This document shows, one piece after another, positions 1 to 12,493 of a stretch of 64,000 bases of DNA. Every line of letters starts with the position of its first letter. The stretch's first letter is position 1. The notes below the pieces were generated by a model. The model was given only the letters and a program-made list of their open reading frames with translations, ran no database searches and was not told the origin of the DNA. The position numbers and the translations under genes were made by a program. Origin of the DNA: Spisula solida (taxonomy: Eukaryota; Mollusca; Bivalvia; Venerida; Mactridae); assembly GCA_947247005.1 (NCBI GenBank), contig OX365956.1:15396089-15460088 (forward strand). The letters are read 5' to 3'.

Positions 1-1090
1 TGATATTTCGGAGCCCAATTCCGGAAAACATTTAACGAATAGGTTTTTATAGGTCTGGGAACGTACCCGCAACCAGCTAATAAATAGTTGGTCGATCGTT
101 TCAATAATTTAAAACAACATGAGTTGTACGAAGAAGTTCAGTGACAGTTTGATCTGAGAAATCGCGGTATTCGAACGGTCTTTGCGAGGAGAATGCAAAT
201 ATACATGTCAGTAACCTCGAAAGCCGGATGTTTAATATATTTTGTTGAAAAATATATGTGTAGCATTGACAAATACCATGCTGTGATGTAAATAAAAGAC
301 GCCGTATCTACGGCGGTGATCCATTTATAAGTTTGCATTTGTTCAAGAAAAAGTTCGTATTTGAAACATGTTTGATGTTAACAAAAAAAGGTATTGGAAT
401 AATGTTATTTGTATGTTCCTGATAAAGTTCTATTCATTCAATCGTTCACGTTCCGGTGTTTGTATTGTTTTGAAAAATGATTACGTAGGCTTCCCACGTA
501 TCTATACCATGTTTTTTTCTAAAAGGATGAAAGAAAAATATTTCAACGAGAACAAAGAATGTCAATATGCATCTATTATCAATTGTCAGCATCTTTTCTG
601 TTTGAATAAACGCAGAGTAAAAAAGCACTGTTATATGCGTTTGCCATGTTAAAAACACAAATTACATTAAATTTGTAGATCCTCGAATTCAACTAGTACG
701 TACCAATTGATCAAATTGTAATGTGAAAGTATTCACCAATTCAGTTAATTGACAAAACATTACGTTATTCTAATATAAAAGCCGACCAAAGTTTTGTGAA
801 CAAACGTTCTTGTCAAATGGGAAGAACTAAGTAAACTGTTGGTATTGGAATGCTTCCGTACTTAGTTATTTCGACTGCGTACGAACATGGATAGGTTAGG
901 TTAAATAAAGGAATAAATCAAACAAATACCAAACAAAAGTCAATATTACCGACGAGTCAGAAAGGCGATATACGATTATGTTAGCGTACAGACCAAGGCG
1001 AGTATGCGACACACTTGCAGGAGCAATTAATCAAATAAAAGTCAACTTTAGTGACGATACAGAAAGTGGACACTACACTTTTGTCAGGAT
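1..1090 (-). repeat. Inverted partial copy of unit A (left arm of a large palindrome)
   Basis: Read on the minus strand this stretch matches A1 positions of about 2240-3330 almost end to end. The shared landmarks come in reversed order: the 'gtggacac...gttgacttttgtttgattt' block, the 'ccatgttcgtacgg.gtcgaaat' block, the block spelling a worn A-box/B-box motif, and the 'ttccgg' block near base 25. With the right arm and a spacer of about 1.15 kb it forms a fold-back of about 1.1-kb arms. Equivalent inverted sequence is not seen to the left of A2 or A3, where unit C is found instead. It holds no convincing gene; the short open frames here are mirror images of those in the right arm. Confidence 0.85.
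50..112 (-). repeat. tRNA-like motif in inverted arm
   Basis: Reverse-strand counterpart of the A1 motif. The A-box half is more worn ('cgatcgtttcaataattt'), the B-box half still readable. Confidence 0.3.
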
Positions 1091-1297
1091 CAAGATCTGC
1101 TCACATTTAGCTATGTTTGAAACGCGTGCCCCAACATGGCAGCACCATATGTAAGCCGATGCAGCTTATTTTCGGTATTTAAAACGAACACCGACAGTAT
1201 ATCCTATAGAAGACTTAAAGAGAAACACCTTATTATTTTACTTGGTCAAACCAAAATCATATTGACTGTTTTGACGTCACATAAAATGGGGTTCCTC
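1091..1297. other. Junction stretch, nothing recognised
   Basis: Between the inverted arm and the start of homology with A2. I see no open frame, terminal repeat or homology to the rest of the window here. Confidence 0.4.
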
Positions 1298-2239
1298 TAT
1301 TTTATTTTTTGACGTGACGCTTGTAATGAAACGGCAACTAGCTATAATGGAAATACTCGGCTAAAATGTTTATTCATGCATATCCATTCACGATTAATAT
1401 GTAATGTACAATTGTTAATTGACCGAATAAAAATGCAAATCCAAAAGTCCAAGGAAATTTACTAGGACTCCAAAACATTTTTTTTTCGGATTAGCCGCCG
1501 CAAAGCACGAACACCGACAAGCCGTCTACGAGCTCAGATGGAAATATTTAATACAACAGCGCTTTATATGCTACACCACTTAATAAATTAAATCAGGCTA
1601 TAAGTATACTACAAACCCAGCTATTTCTGATTACATCGATAATAGAAGACAAATATCGTCTAGTTTGCAGTCAAAAGGAGCTGTCAGTCGTCTAATACCA
1701 TATGCTAATAGCTCCACTTGACTGTAAACGGACTATTTGAGATTGCAAGACACACAGCGTGTGATCATTTAAAATAAAATATTAGGACTGCCAAAGACAT
1801 ACTCACGTCCGTTTGTTCTGAACATGGTTGATGTTTTTGTATTTTTCCAAACAAAAAACAATTTGCTTTTTAAATTGATTATATTCTTTTATTCTACATG
1901 TAACAAGCATTATTACATAATAGCTACTTTCAGGCTAATCAGTCTAGAAACTCTCTGACGAAGTATTTGCTTAGTTAAATAGTATTTTGACATGCTCGAC
2001 GCCGGGCGTTATCACATTACTAAGTAGGTTGATATTGGAAACATTGTTTGAATTATCATCGCTTGTTGTGAAGCAAACATGCAAGTAGGTCAATAAAGAA
2101 CTTCAATTTTGTCTAAGGTGTAACTATATTAAAGTTATCGGAAGTAGTACGCATGGGAATATAAGAAACTTGCAAAAAGCATAAACATACAAAAGTCCCA
2201 TTATGTATTTAAGTAATGTACAACATTTTCTTTGCCGGT

Positions 2240-3330
2240 TATTTTCTAACAGTAGTGGACACCAAAGTTGACTTTTGTTTGATTTAAAGCGTCGGCAAAT
2301 GTGCCAATATCAACGCAGTAATAAATATGAAGTTTACCATAATTACCCAGATCTTTGTGTACGCTGACATAAACATATATAACCTTTCTGACTAGTCAGG
2401 AAAGCCGACATCAGCTTGATTTTTGTTTGATTTATTCCTTTATCTAACAAAGCATATCCATGTTCGTACGGAGTCGAAATAACTTTACGGAAGCATTCCA
2501 ATACCAACAGTTTACTTAGTTCTTCCCATTTGACAAGTATGTTTGTTCACTGAACTTTAGTCGGCTTTTATGTTAGAATAATGTCACAGGCCGATATCAA
2601 GCGTTCTATTTTTCTTCAAGACAACTGAGTTGGTGAATACTTCCCCATTACAATTTGATAAATTGTTAGTTAAATTCGAGAGGATCATTAACTTTACTGT
2701 AATTCGTGATTTCAACATGGCAGACTCATATAACAGTGTGTTTTACTCTGTGTTTGTTCAAACCGAAAACATGTTGCCAATTGATAACAATGGCGTATTA
2801 ATTGACGTTCTTTGTTCAGATTGTAATATCTTTCTTTCCTCCCTTTAGAAAAAACATGGTATCGATACGTCGGAAGCCTATGTAAATATGTATCAAAACA
2901 ATACAAACATAGGAACGTGAGCTTTATGACAATATGGACAGAGATTGGACGGATAGAACCATGTCAATGACGTTATTCCTATAACTCTTTTGTTAGCACA
3001 TAACATGTTTCAAATACGGGATTTTCTTGTTGTATAATGGTCACTCTCAAAGATACGACGCCGTTTATGTACATACACGCATGGTATGCTACAAATATAC
3101 TTCAACAAAATGTATAAAAAGACACCCAGCTTTCGTGTTACAGACATGCATATTTAGATACGCCTCGCAAAGACCATCCAAATACCGCGAATTCTCAGAT
3201 CAAACAACCAGAGAGTTTCCTCGTTCGACTCATGTTGTTTTGAATTAGTGCAAAGAGCGCCCAACTATTAATTATTTTAGCTGGTTGCGGGTTTGTTCCC
3301 AGCCCTAGAAAAAAACAAATTATAAAATAT
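2240..3330 (+). repeat. Right arm of the 1-3330 palindrome
   Basis: Reverse complement of 1-1090 (see the left arm). It is a normal part of unit A and recurs as direct copies near 20340-21310 and 50410-51510, so the left arm is the rearranged partner. Confidence 0.85.
3244..3307 (+). repeat. tRNA-like (SINE-type) promoter motif, A1
   Basis: The stretch resembles a tRNA D-arm/A-box ('ttagtg.aaagagcgccc') followed after about 35 bases by a T-arm/B-box ('ggttgcgggtttgttccc'). That order and spacing fit a Pol III internal promoter of a tRNA-derived SINE head. Part of the anticodon arm region is AT-rich and will not fold well. It may be a SINE remnant or chance similarity. It recurs because unit A recurs. 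Confidence 0.4.
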
Positions 3331-6300
3331 TTTCCGGAATTCTTCAAAAAAATTATAGAGTTGTAGATTAGATAGATGCATAAACACAAAAGAGTTTAAA
3401 TGGATAGTGTAGTAAACGTCAGCAAGTACAGTGATAGTCTCTCGTGTCGATGACACCTGATCATGATACGTAAAATATTGCTCGTGACATTGGTGTTTAC
3501 ATGTTATGCTACCAACAGCGTAGAATTCATAATGTATTTTCGATGACTTTTGAAATGTTCTTGCGAAAGAGTCTGTAGCAAAGACTAAAAACCTAACCGC
3601 CTTAACGCAATATCATGATGCTATCAAGTAGAACATTTTGGTTACAAAAACTCTAAAATTTAATGTGATACTGAATTACAAATTTTCTCCAAAGTGTCTT
3701 AATTTTAACACATTGTCACGCAGTTAACAAATCAAAGACCCGTATATACACATCTAATCAGGCAGAGATATTTGTATATTTTACAAAGCGAGCGTTTCTT
3801 GAGTATCAAGCGCTTCATCTCGGCAACAAATGTGAATTATAGCAATTTAAGTTCTATAGTTAAATAGGAGCTTGCCCTAACTAGATCAAGTATCATTAAA
3901 TGACACGTTTTGAATGTTTCTAGATATTTTATTTTGATATTGTATGAACTTCATTAAAATTGTATCATAATAAGTAATTCAGAGTGTACGTGCTCTATAC
4001 ATATTTAAACACGCACGCTACATATGCCAATTAATGATCATTGTAAACACCTCGTTATATAAACCGAACTCTACAGTATGACCCCGAGCATAAAGTTGTA
4101 TTGCTTGCAACCTGTACATAGAGGAATAAATTTGTGGTCAATATCGATTGAATAATAAGAGAAAAAATTGTTTGGTACTTGGGAAATTGCTGATGCATGT
4201 GTTATTTAAGGTAAACGAACAAAGGCGTCACAATGAACCTAAAGTAGATACATGTAAGTGCATGTATAATAATAACATGTCTATGTCCTCATGGCAGCCT
4301 AAAAGTAAAATATACTGAAAGTCATGGCACCCTTGAGTTATCGACCTCACTATAAATAAGGGCCGGCTAGATCTAATGATGGTGACCAACTTCCCTATAC
4401 AATTGTTGGAAGATGTTGGACCCAGCCGCTCTTCAGTTATTGACAGTAAAACTATTAGGTATAGTTATTCATGTTAAAGGATACAAGCAAAACAATCAAT
4501 TTCCTCTTCTTCGAATGTGGCGGAATGCAGCATACATGTAATATATATGTTGATACATACACAGATTACACCTCATATATGAGACGACAGTCAATAGTAC
4601 CAATACCAGGGCAATCTCATCCAACTTATCATTACATGTAGGCGTTGATGGGGTGTAAAACGAGCTTGTGTATCATACAGATGTGTTGTGATTTGTCACT
4701 GCCAGAAATTAAAAATAAAAAGTAAAAACACTAACAATGCACGTTATTCTTACGGGCTGCAAAACATCCACCATCACACAAAAAAGATGTCAACGAAAAG
4801 TGCAAATGCAGGAGGCGACGAAGAAAGAGTTGTTCAGATGCGTTTGTTGACACTATAATAACTTTACTTAGCAAAACTTCTAACAGAACACTTAGGTATT
4901 TGGGTAATATATTTAGTATTAGCCACTGTAATTTTCAAACAATTGGTTTAAAATATCAACAATATATCGGAACGCAGTGGTCAAAAGTTCTTTAAATTAT
5001 TTTATTTGCATCATGGTTAAACATAAATTTAGTTACACAACCCATCAAGATGAAATTAACAAATGTTTGGCTTTGAATACGCAACACTAACGAAATCAAG
5101 ATAACTCTCATAAAAAATTTAACGAAATTTTGAGTGTGATATTGACTGGCCAGATATTGTAATCCGATGTTTTGTTCTATCTTAATGCAGCACAACAGTG
5201 CATTGAACCATGCAACGGTAGAAGACCGAAACATGTGCAGGCAATTGACTGTTTAAGCCACACTGTTTTTTATTCGGTTGATTGTAATTGTTGATCGATC
5301 GACGCATTCAAATAACCCAAAATAAACTTAAACATTGTGGTCGTTGACTTTAAAAGTTGTTGTACGCATTTTTTTGTAGATTACCTTGAATTTGTATAAT
5401 GGAGGGGATGTAATCCATTCAGTAATAAACCGAGTGAGTAAGAAACTTGCGAATTTCTTTATCAAACTGTCTTTCAAAGATAATGTTTCTTTAATCATGT
5501 TCCTAATTCCCCTTTTAAGATTGATATTGTTTTCATTTTATCTAGGGACTGTGAAAGACTGAACTGCAACTGGAACGGGAAATTTAGTTTTTTTATATCA
5601 CTTGTATGCTTTAATGACTGTTTATTACACTAAATGGAGATAAAACACACTTTTAACACGTGTGCTTATACCACCGTTAAACTATCATAAATTAAACAAG
5701 TAAACGTAATTGAGTAACATTTTACAGTTGTGGGAATGACCTCAAAAAGGGGTGTAATCATTCAAGAGTTATCACACTTGAATATAACACTTTTCTTACA
5801 TCTTGTGATTTCCAACGTATTTTTTATTTCTTTTAAGGCGTATATGTCAACACAAACGAGGAAAAAATGAGTTCGATGGTGTTTATCAATGTAACACTGA
5901 TCTGTTGTTTCGACCCAACAAGTGAGCATACCGACTGCTCTTCCGCGGTTTTCCATTACTATACGTCACGTGTTGTCGACGAACTATGTTGTTTTTCAGA
6001 TATACCTATCCTTATTCTATAAAAATTACACATACATGTAACAATCATTGCCGTGAACTATACTATACTATATAATAATTCCTGGCAAGTGCTAGAAGAT
6101 CTAGGAAGGTTGATAACTCTGAAATGAACCTAATTCAAATTCTTTAGAATATGTTTTAAAACATTCGGGGTCATGGTTGAACTAATCGATAGACTGCTCC
6201 CATTTCCGGTGGCAGGGTGTCCGATATCAAGGTACATACTAATGAAACTCAAAATATAAATACAAATTTAGATAATTCTATTCTAAATAGTTTTGATTTG

Positions 6301-8395
6301 CAGGGAGTGTACATCATTTTAAACTATTTACAAATAAAAATATTCTTCTTCGGAAGACAGAAGTGGTCTTATAATTAGTAACATCCCCCTCGGTCCATCT
6401 GTTTGACCACATGTTTCGACATAATTCTTTTAACACGTTTTGTAAGATTGATATGTACACACATTGATAGATGTACAAAAGCACTCGTGCATCTTATGCC
6501 TCAGCATCTAGTGGTTCTGGGGGTATACAGTGTGCGTCCTGTCCCTCAGGTCGTATGTCGATCCTTCCTATATAACTGATAACAAGAACGTTTGAATCTA
6601 ATACTTATTTAGCGGCATAAACATCTTACGTTGTCGACGTATGATGGATGATTATGTGGAACAAACAGTTTTCAACAGTATTATGTATGTCCTCCCAGGT
6701 AAATCGTATTACACATTTAACTTCCTCCGCGGTATGTTAAAGAATTTTAGAATTCATGGTATTTCGGTAAACAGTGATGTTCTATTCAGTCTGAATTAAC
6801 TCAACTTATTGATATTATTTTCATGTGTGATAAATCCATAAGCACAATTCACGATTCTTATTCACCGAAATTGACCCAACTGTCCAGAAACAGACAATGT
6901 GAAAACAGATCATGTCACATGTTTTCCTTAACAGACTCGTCAATCATTGTTAATTTAAGAAAAAGACCACGACTGACAATTGAAGTAACACTGGGGTTTA
7001 ATGCAAACTTTGAAGGACATTGTATCCATTAATCATGTTTGTTTTATTTCTTGCCTCAATATAAATAAAGATTCGTTCACTATAGTTAAATATCACAGTT
7101 TCGTTTTATAAAATACACTGCGTGGCTCTGAAAATGTAACATTAATGAAATCAAGATAACTGTTATGATTATAAATAGTTCAGAACGAATGTGCGTGTTA
7201 TTGACTGGCCGGGGATTTCAACTTGATATTTTATCAATCTAATTACACTACAGCCGTTCATGAACCATGAAACGGCAAAAACTGAAAAATGTCACAGAAA
7301 TATGCAAATCTTAATGCTAATCTTCTTTTAATTATGGTCAATTAAAACTTTCACTCAATCGACAAATTAAAAAATGATCTACAAAATAAAGCGGTTTACC
7401 ACACAGCAATATGGTGGTCGTTAACGTTTTAAAATGCTATTTAAGGATGACCTAACATTACTACTATTTTATAATAGTAATTCAGATAAGCCTTCAGTGG
7501 GAAAGGGCAATTTTTCTTAACCTCAAGTGAGCTTTATGTGTCTCATTGTTTGCTTTAGTTGTGTCTCCGTAATAAACATGGACACTTGTAAAAGAACTGT
7601 ATCAGCAAAAAAGCTGCACAGTTACATTAGTATTCCGTCAAACGCTGAAGGACGCACACATATTTACAACATGTTTTTGTTTATGTCATCATGTGTTTAT
7701 TGTGATCCTGAATGGTGAGATCGGATTGAAATAAATAGATTTGTTTGTGATTCCACATATCTTCGCTACCTTTATTGCGCATTTCAATTTCAACTTAATG
7801 TTGTTTTCAATGCCGTTCTGTGTACGACAATATGTTATAATATCAGTATGCAACTGCCAATTATACAATTTGTAGATTAAATCTCTAATGTTCACACAGT
7901 AAGATCCGACAATCACATTTCGCAAATTTTCAGATATAAAGGAAATAGATCATTCTTTTATAATGAACCAATTGTCATTTTCTTCCTTCAGTTCCTCTTA
8001 CAAAACTATATGACATTATTCGGGTTTATTCAGATTGTTTCATAATTTCCTGATCTTTCAATTTTTTTGGCATTGTCATAACAACGTGATAGTAATTTGT
8101 GCATGAACATCACACTATTGAATAGTCAACCTTCTGTTTCCATGGCAATCTTCGAAATGTCTATGTTTTACATTAAAGACTAAAACATTCCAGAATGACT
8201 CATGAGGTGTCTGTTGAACTGAATACGCCCATTGGGAGAAAAACGTCAGCTACTGAAAGTATTATGTATTAATTTTCAAAACAACATAATGAAACTGTTA
8301 AATGTATCAATTGGATGAAAAACACTAACAGATGGGAACACAACCTAAGCCGTCAAAGAATATTTGTTTGGAATCTACACATGCATGTCTTTATT

Positions 8396-8451
8396 TATTT
8401 TTCAGGCTGGTAAAATCTAGCACTGCTCATGTTTTACCAGCCTGAAAAATA
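8396..8451. repeat. Perfect hairpin, 20-bp arms, only in A1
   Basis: Arms 8396-8415 and 8432-8451 are exact reverse complements around a 16-base loop. The left arm exists in A2 (near 25867) and A3 (near 59205), but the right arm ('taccagcctgaaaaa') is missing there: those copies read 'catgtttgtaaatata'. A1 therefore gained an inverted copy of its neighbour. Confidence 0.9.
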
Positions 8452-8620
8452 TATTTAGTTTTACTCGTATAATGTATGCTATATACATGTAATGTTAATT
8501 TAGAACGTGTATGTTTTATGTTATTTAGACTAAAGTTTATATTGTATATGTACAATCGGTACAGTATATCACAGTCCGTCATCAGCCTGGATGATGATAG
8601 TTATTCTCCATCTTAAACGT

Positions 8621-9918
8621 TTATAATAATAATAATAATAACGTATTTATTTTCTGTGGATACAATGTAACATAATTGGCAAACCAATTTGCATTATGGT
8701 TCAGAATAACAATAGAGATATATGTACAAGTTTATGCAATGACAATATTTACAACAATACATAATTTAAATTAAGCAAGTAAAAGTACACATATTAACAC
8801 CTGAGGCAGATATTCGGGTGAAACAGTAATAAACAACAATTTTGATATTATAATTTTTAAATGTACTGGCAATAATTATGAAATACCAGTACATTTCCAC
8901 TTTAAATATTTGCTTTTAAATGAGGAAAGTGTCCTAGCAGTTTGCACTGATTTTGGTAGATTATTCCACAGTTTTGCATCGGAGTAAGAAAATGATTTTC
9001 TTGAGAATTCAATCCTTGGTTTTGGAACATGAAGTATATTTTGCACTGATGATCTCAAGTTGACATTATTATTTCCCATGTATTCAGGTGATTGATTATG
9101 TAATGATTTATACACTACTACAGTTTTTTTTGTATTCAACTCTATCACTGAAGTTCTTGTGATGGTGCTTCATAGTCTTGATTAAGAATTACTCTAGCAG
9201 CTCTTTTCTGAAACTTATGTAATTTGTCTGCGAGGTTACCACTATAGTTGCCCCATATAGAGCAACAGTAGTCAATATGTGGTAGTATGTATGCATGAAG
9301 AATACCCGGTAGTTTCCTGGACGCAATTGATAGAACTTGCTTTATTCTAAATAATAGATAAAGGTAGGTGTTGCATTTCTTAAATACTGTGTTGACGTGT
9401 TGTTTCCAGTTTAGATTTTGGTCAATATGCACACCCAGTAATTTTTCAACAGAGCTGTTTTCTATTACTTGGCCTTGTAAATAAAGAGGGTCAGTGGGGG
9501 TTTGGGCATGATTTGAGGCCGAGATGTTCATAAACTTTGTTGTTTGTACACTTGGTAACATTGAATTTTGGGTACACCATTTCTCAATATTTGTTAGCTC
9601 TTCTTGTAATTGGCCATGAACAATCTGGGAAGAATTGCGATATTCCGAGATAGTTGTATCATCCGCAATCATATCTATATCAGAATTTGTCATGTGTAGC
9701 GGAAGATCATTAATGTACATGACACAAAGTAAGGGACCACGTACTGAGACTTGTGGAACTCCAGCGGTAATTTGTCTAGACTCTGACATAGTTCCTGATA
9801 CAGAGACTGTCTGTGTCCTACTTGAAAGATATGAGTCAAACCATTGTATTGAGTTAGCACTGCAGTTACAGTATACAGTTTCAATTTCTCTACAAGAAGG
9901 GAGTGGTTGACCAAATCA
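8621..9918 (-). mobile_element. 5'-truncated LINE fragment (RT and C-terminal part), A1 only
   Basis: A minus-strand non-LTR retrotransposon piece ending at its 3' side in an (ATA)n-type tail (8624-8641). A2 (about 26080) and A3 (about 59400) run straight across the site from 'ctccatcttaaacg.tt' to 'atctgtcgttaca', so this copy arrived after the A duplication, or was lost cleanly from both others, which is less likely. The 5' break lies in the RT palm, just at the 'DLVNHSLL' stretch after motif A. A target-site duplication was not resolved by eye. Confidence 0.88.
8876..9914 (-). pseudogene. Reverse transcriptase fragment of a jockey/CR1-like LINE
   Basis: Encodes the back half of a LINE reverse transcriptase, split over three frames. 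From the 5' side: a 'DLVNHSLLVEKLKLY' stretch in one frame (near 9914-9850); then a 214-residue frame (9789-9145) with 'GVPQVSVRGPLL' (motif B, usually GVPQGSxLGPLL), 'MYINDLP', 'MIADDTTIS' (motif C, catalytic AD-D kept), 'LLGVHIDQNLNW' (motif E region) and 'KFQKRAARVI'; then a 90-residue frame (9148-8876) with 'VYKSLHNQSPEYM' and 'LWNNLPKSV', which are usual in the C-terminal tail of CR1/jockey-type ORF2. The frame breaks and lack of endonuclease and RT fingers make it dead. The clade assignment is by motif style only. Confidence 0.88.
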
Positions 9919-10543
9919 ATTTCATCTGTCGTTACATAATTTAAGACATATAGTCAGCTGTAAATCGGAAATTGTGATCATTAGACCATCTGTCAAATAC
10001 AAATGTAATTAAATATTCAGACTTCATAATCGTCATCTTTTACAATCGTCACAAGGTGTTGTATCCAAAAAGATTATTAAAAGGCAGACGTAGGAGGCAG
10101 CACTCGAATGACACAGTCGAACACATTAAACAGAAATAACGCAATCACACAGTACAATGTCCAATACAAAACCGATCGAGAACATTTACTTAAACGCTGA
10201 AAAGCTGAATACTAATAATACTAACAACTTTATTTAAAGAGGCAACACAGTTGGGTACTAGTATACTCAGTATTTTCGGTCAGTCTCATATAACATTGAC
10301 ATAAACATTCACACAACTTATATGAAAGGCAAAGTAAAAAGTTAAATATTGCGATATATACACAGCTGAAAGAAAGTCAAGATAAAAAGTGTAATTTAAA
10401 GCAGAAGATCTAACCTGCTATATACCGCATTAAATGATGGCATAAATTGCATAAAACATATTTGACTGGTCCTGATTATCAATTAATACATCACTCAAAA
10501 AGGAAAGAAGTTTGTTTGACCAACAGAGAACCACCTCTTCAAG

Positions 10544-10551
10544 TACATGTA
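10544..10551. repeat. TACATGTA scar shared by A1 and A3
   Basis: A1 and A3 (59885-59892) 'caagTACATGTAgttg'; A2 (26699) 'caagTAgttg'. In this stretch A1 and A3 are also otherwise the closest pair. Confidence 0.85.
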
Positions 10552-11389
10552 GTTGCTTTCAAATAAGTTAACATTTGCAGATGTTCTTAAATCGTAATGA
10601 AGACAGTTCCATAATTTTGCAATAGAATATGCCAATGCTTTTCGGCAAAAATGGAACTGCGAGTAGTTTTTGTTTAAATGATCTCAATGATCTGTTCGTG
10701 ATAAGTAAATAGTTGCTCGATCCAATTGGGGAGGAAGCCGTTTAGTGATGTGTATACTAGAATGGCCTTTTTATAGTTAATTCTACTTGATAATTTCATT
10801 CAACTTAATTTCAAAAATAATTCATTTGTCGGTGTATCTTTGTCTAGAATCATTCGCGCAGCAAGTGGTTGATTATCTTTGTCTAGTATAATTCGCGCAG
10901 CAAGTTTTTGAATTGTTTTCATATCATTTTAAAGCTCAATGGTACAATTTCCCCAAATAGAACAACATTAGTCTCAATGGGAAAGGATATAGGCATTGAA
11001 AATCATTTTTATATTATGCAGATTTAGATATTGTTCAATTCTCATAAGTAAGTACAATGAGTGGTTTCTTTTTTGAGTGTCATTTGTACTTGTGTTCCAA
11101 TTAAGTGTGCAATCAATATGAACTTCCAGAAGTTTGTCTGTGTGAGAAAGTTTTTTAATTGAATGAAATACTTGAATTTACGGCTTTTTATAGTGGTTTA
11201 AATGTGAAATGAGCAAAGATTTTGTTTTATTTGGATTTGCTATCATGGGGTTTATATTTAACCAGTTTCGTAAAGAATCAAGGTCTTACTGAAGGTAAAT
11301 ATTAACTGAGTGTAAATCACTTCCACAAGATGACATAGTGGTATAATCAGCAAACATATCGGTTACAGAATTTGATAGGTGTAAGGGCA

Positions 11390-11397
11390 TACATGTA
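11390..11397. repeat. TACATGTA scar in A1
   Basis: A1 'gggcaTACATGTAtcatt'; A2 (27738) and A3 (60692) 'gggcaTAtcatt'. Exact 6-base difference. Confidence 0.9.
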
Positions 11398-12493
11398 TCA
11401 TTAATATAAGTAATGTATAGGAGAGGTCCCAGCACAGAGTCTTTTCTCAGATTTGTTTCCTTTTTATGGCTAGGTGTAATCTTAGCTCTCTTGAACAACG
11501 AGTGAAATATTCCATTTGATAAACCAAGGTTATATATCTTTCTACATGTTTGAATAAGATTTTAGCATAAAGTTTGAGAAAGTTTGGTACTTTACCATCT
11601 AATTTCGTCGATTTACTTATATCAAGGTTTTGCAACTATTTGTCTGATATTTTGCTTGTTTGATAGGTATTTAAATGAATTAATTTAGTGAGTCTCATTC
11701 GCAACAGTTTCATCTGAAAGACGATATAATGATTTCAATTTCCTGTTTACATTTGTCTACAATAGGTCTTAAATTATGTCACGAGAAAAGAATATAATTA
11801 GATTGCTTTGAGACATGGAACTGTTGAAATAGAGACTAACTAGAATTATTGGATATTCCTCATTTGCCAAGAAGCGAGGGATAAGGAAAGGTATTCGAGG
11901 ACAGTATATACTCGTAAATATTGATAGATTTGGCCAGTTATCATTATAAAAAAGGGAAATATGGTGTCAGTCTAATACATATACCCTCGTGGCGATGGAT
12001 ATTATCAGAAAAGATTCGTATACGTATATTTCACATGACATCTGACATAAATTAGTATATAAATAACACATGACTGATAGTTAATATTATTACCCCCTCA
12101 CTTTTTTCGTAATGTTAATTTCCCAAAGACAAACTGGGAATATTTTTATTGGCAGTAAATTTTTAACAATATTTTCTTGAACATTTTTTACAGTCACAAC
12201 AAAGTGATAGTACATGTTTAACAGTATTTTCTTGAAAAAAGTGCGGGGTAATAAAATAAATAACACATAGCTTTGTGGGTAACAGTAAAATGTCAGCCTT
12301 CGGAAAGTTCTGTTATCCTCGGCCTTTGGCACGAGGAATTAAATTTTCCGCATCCAAAGGAGTTATTCCTACATGGAATTGAGTGGCTATAACATGTAGC
12401 TGGTACAATTACCTTCCCCGTTAACAACACTTCGTGATTTTCTAAAGGACAGAACACATTTGAAACATTGTAACACTTTAAATAACTTAAATA

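Larger units (their letters stand above)
10212..11810 (-). mobile_element. Shared LINE remnant in A1 (internally deleted)
   Basis: Minus-strand LINE relic that also occurs in A2 (26372-28560) and A3 (59592-61500). Readable pieces: 'YINDTCMPLHLSNSVTDMFADYTTMSS' region (11440-11320), 'CGSDLHSVNIYLQ' (11320-11286), and an RT N-terminal piece with 'NLDISKSTKLDG' (11640-11600). A segment of about 0.4 kb that A2 and A3 keep between these pieces is missing here. The catalytic motif C reads FADY rather than FADD. Its 3' end is the 'taataatactaa' run near 10212. Confidence 0.8.

Noticed and set aside
8621..9918. Retron or other functional reverse-transcriptase system
   Set aside because: The motifs and C-terminal tail are those of a CR1/jockey-type LINE, with an A-rich tail, frameshifts and empty sites in the paralogs.
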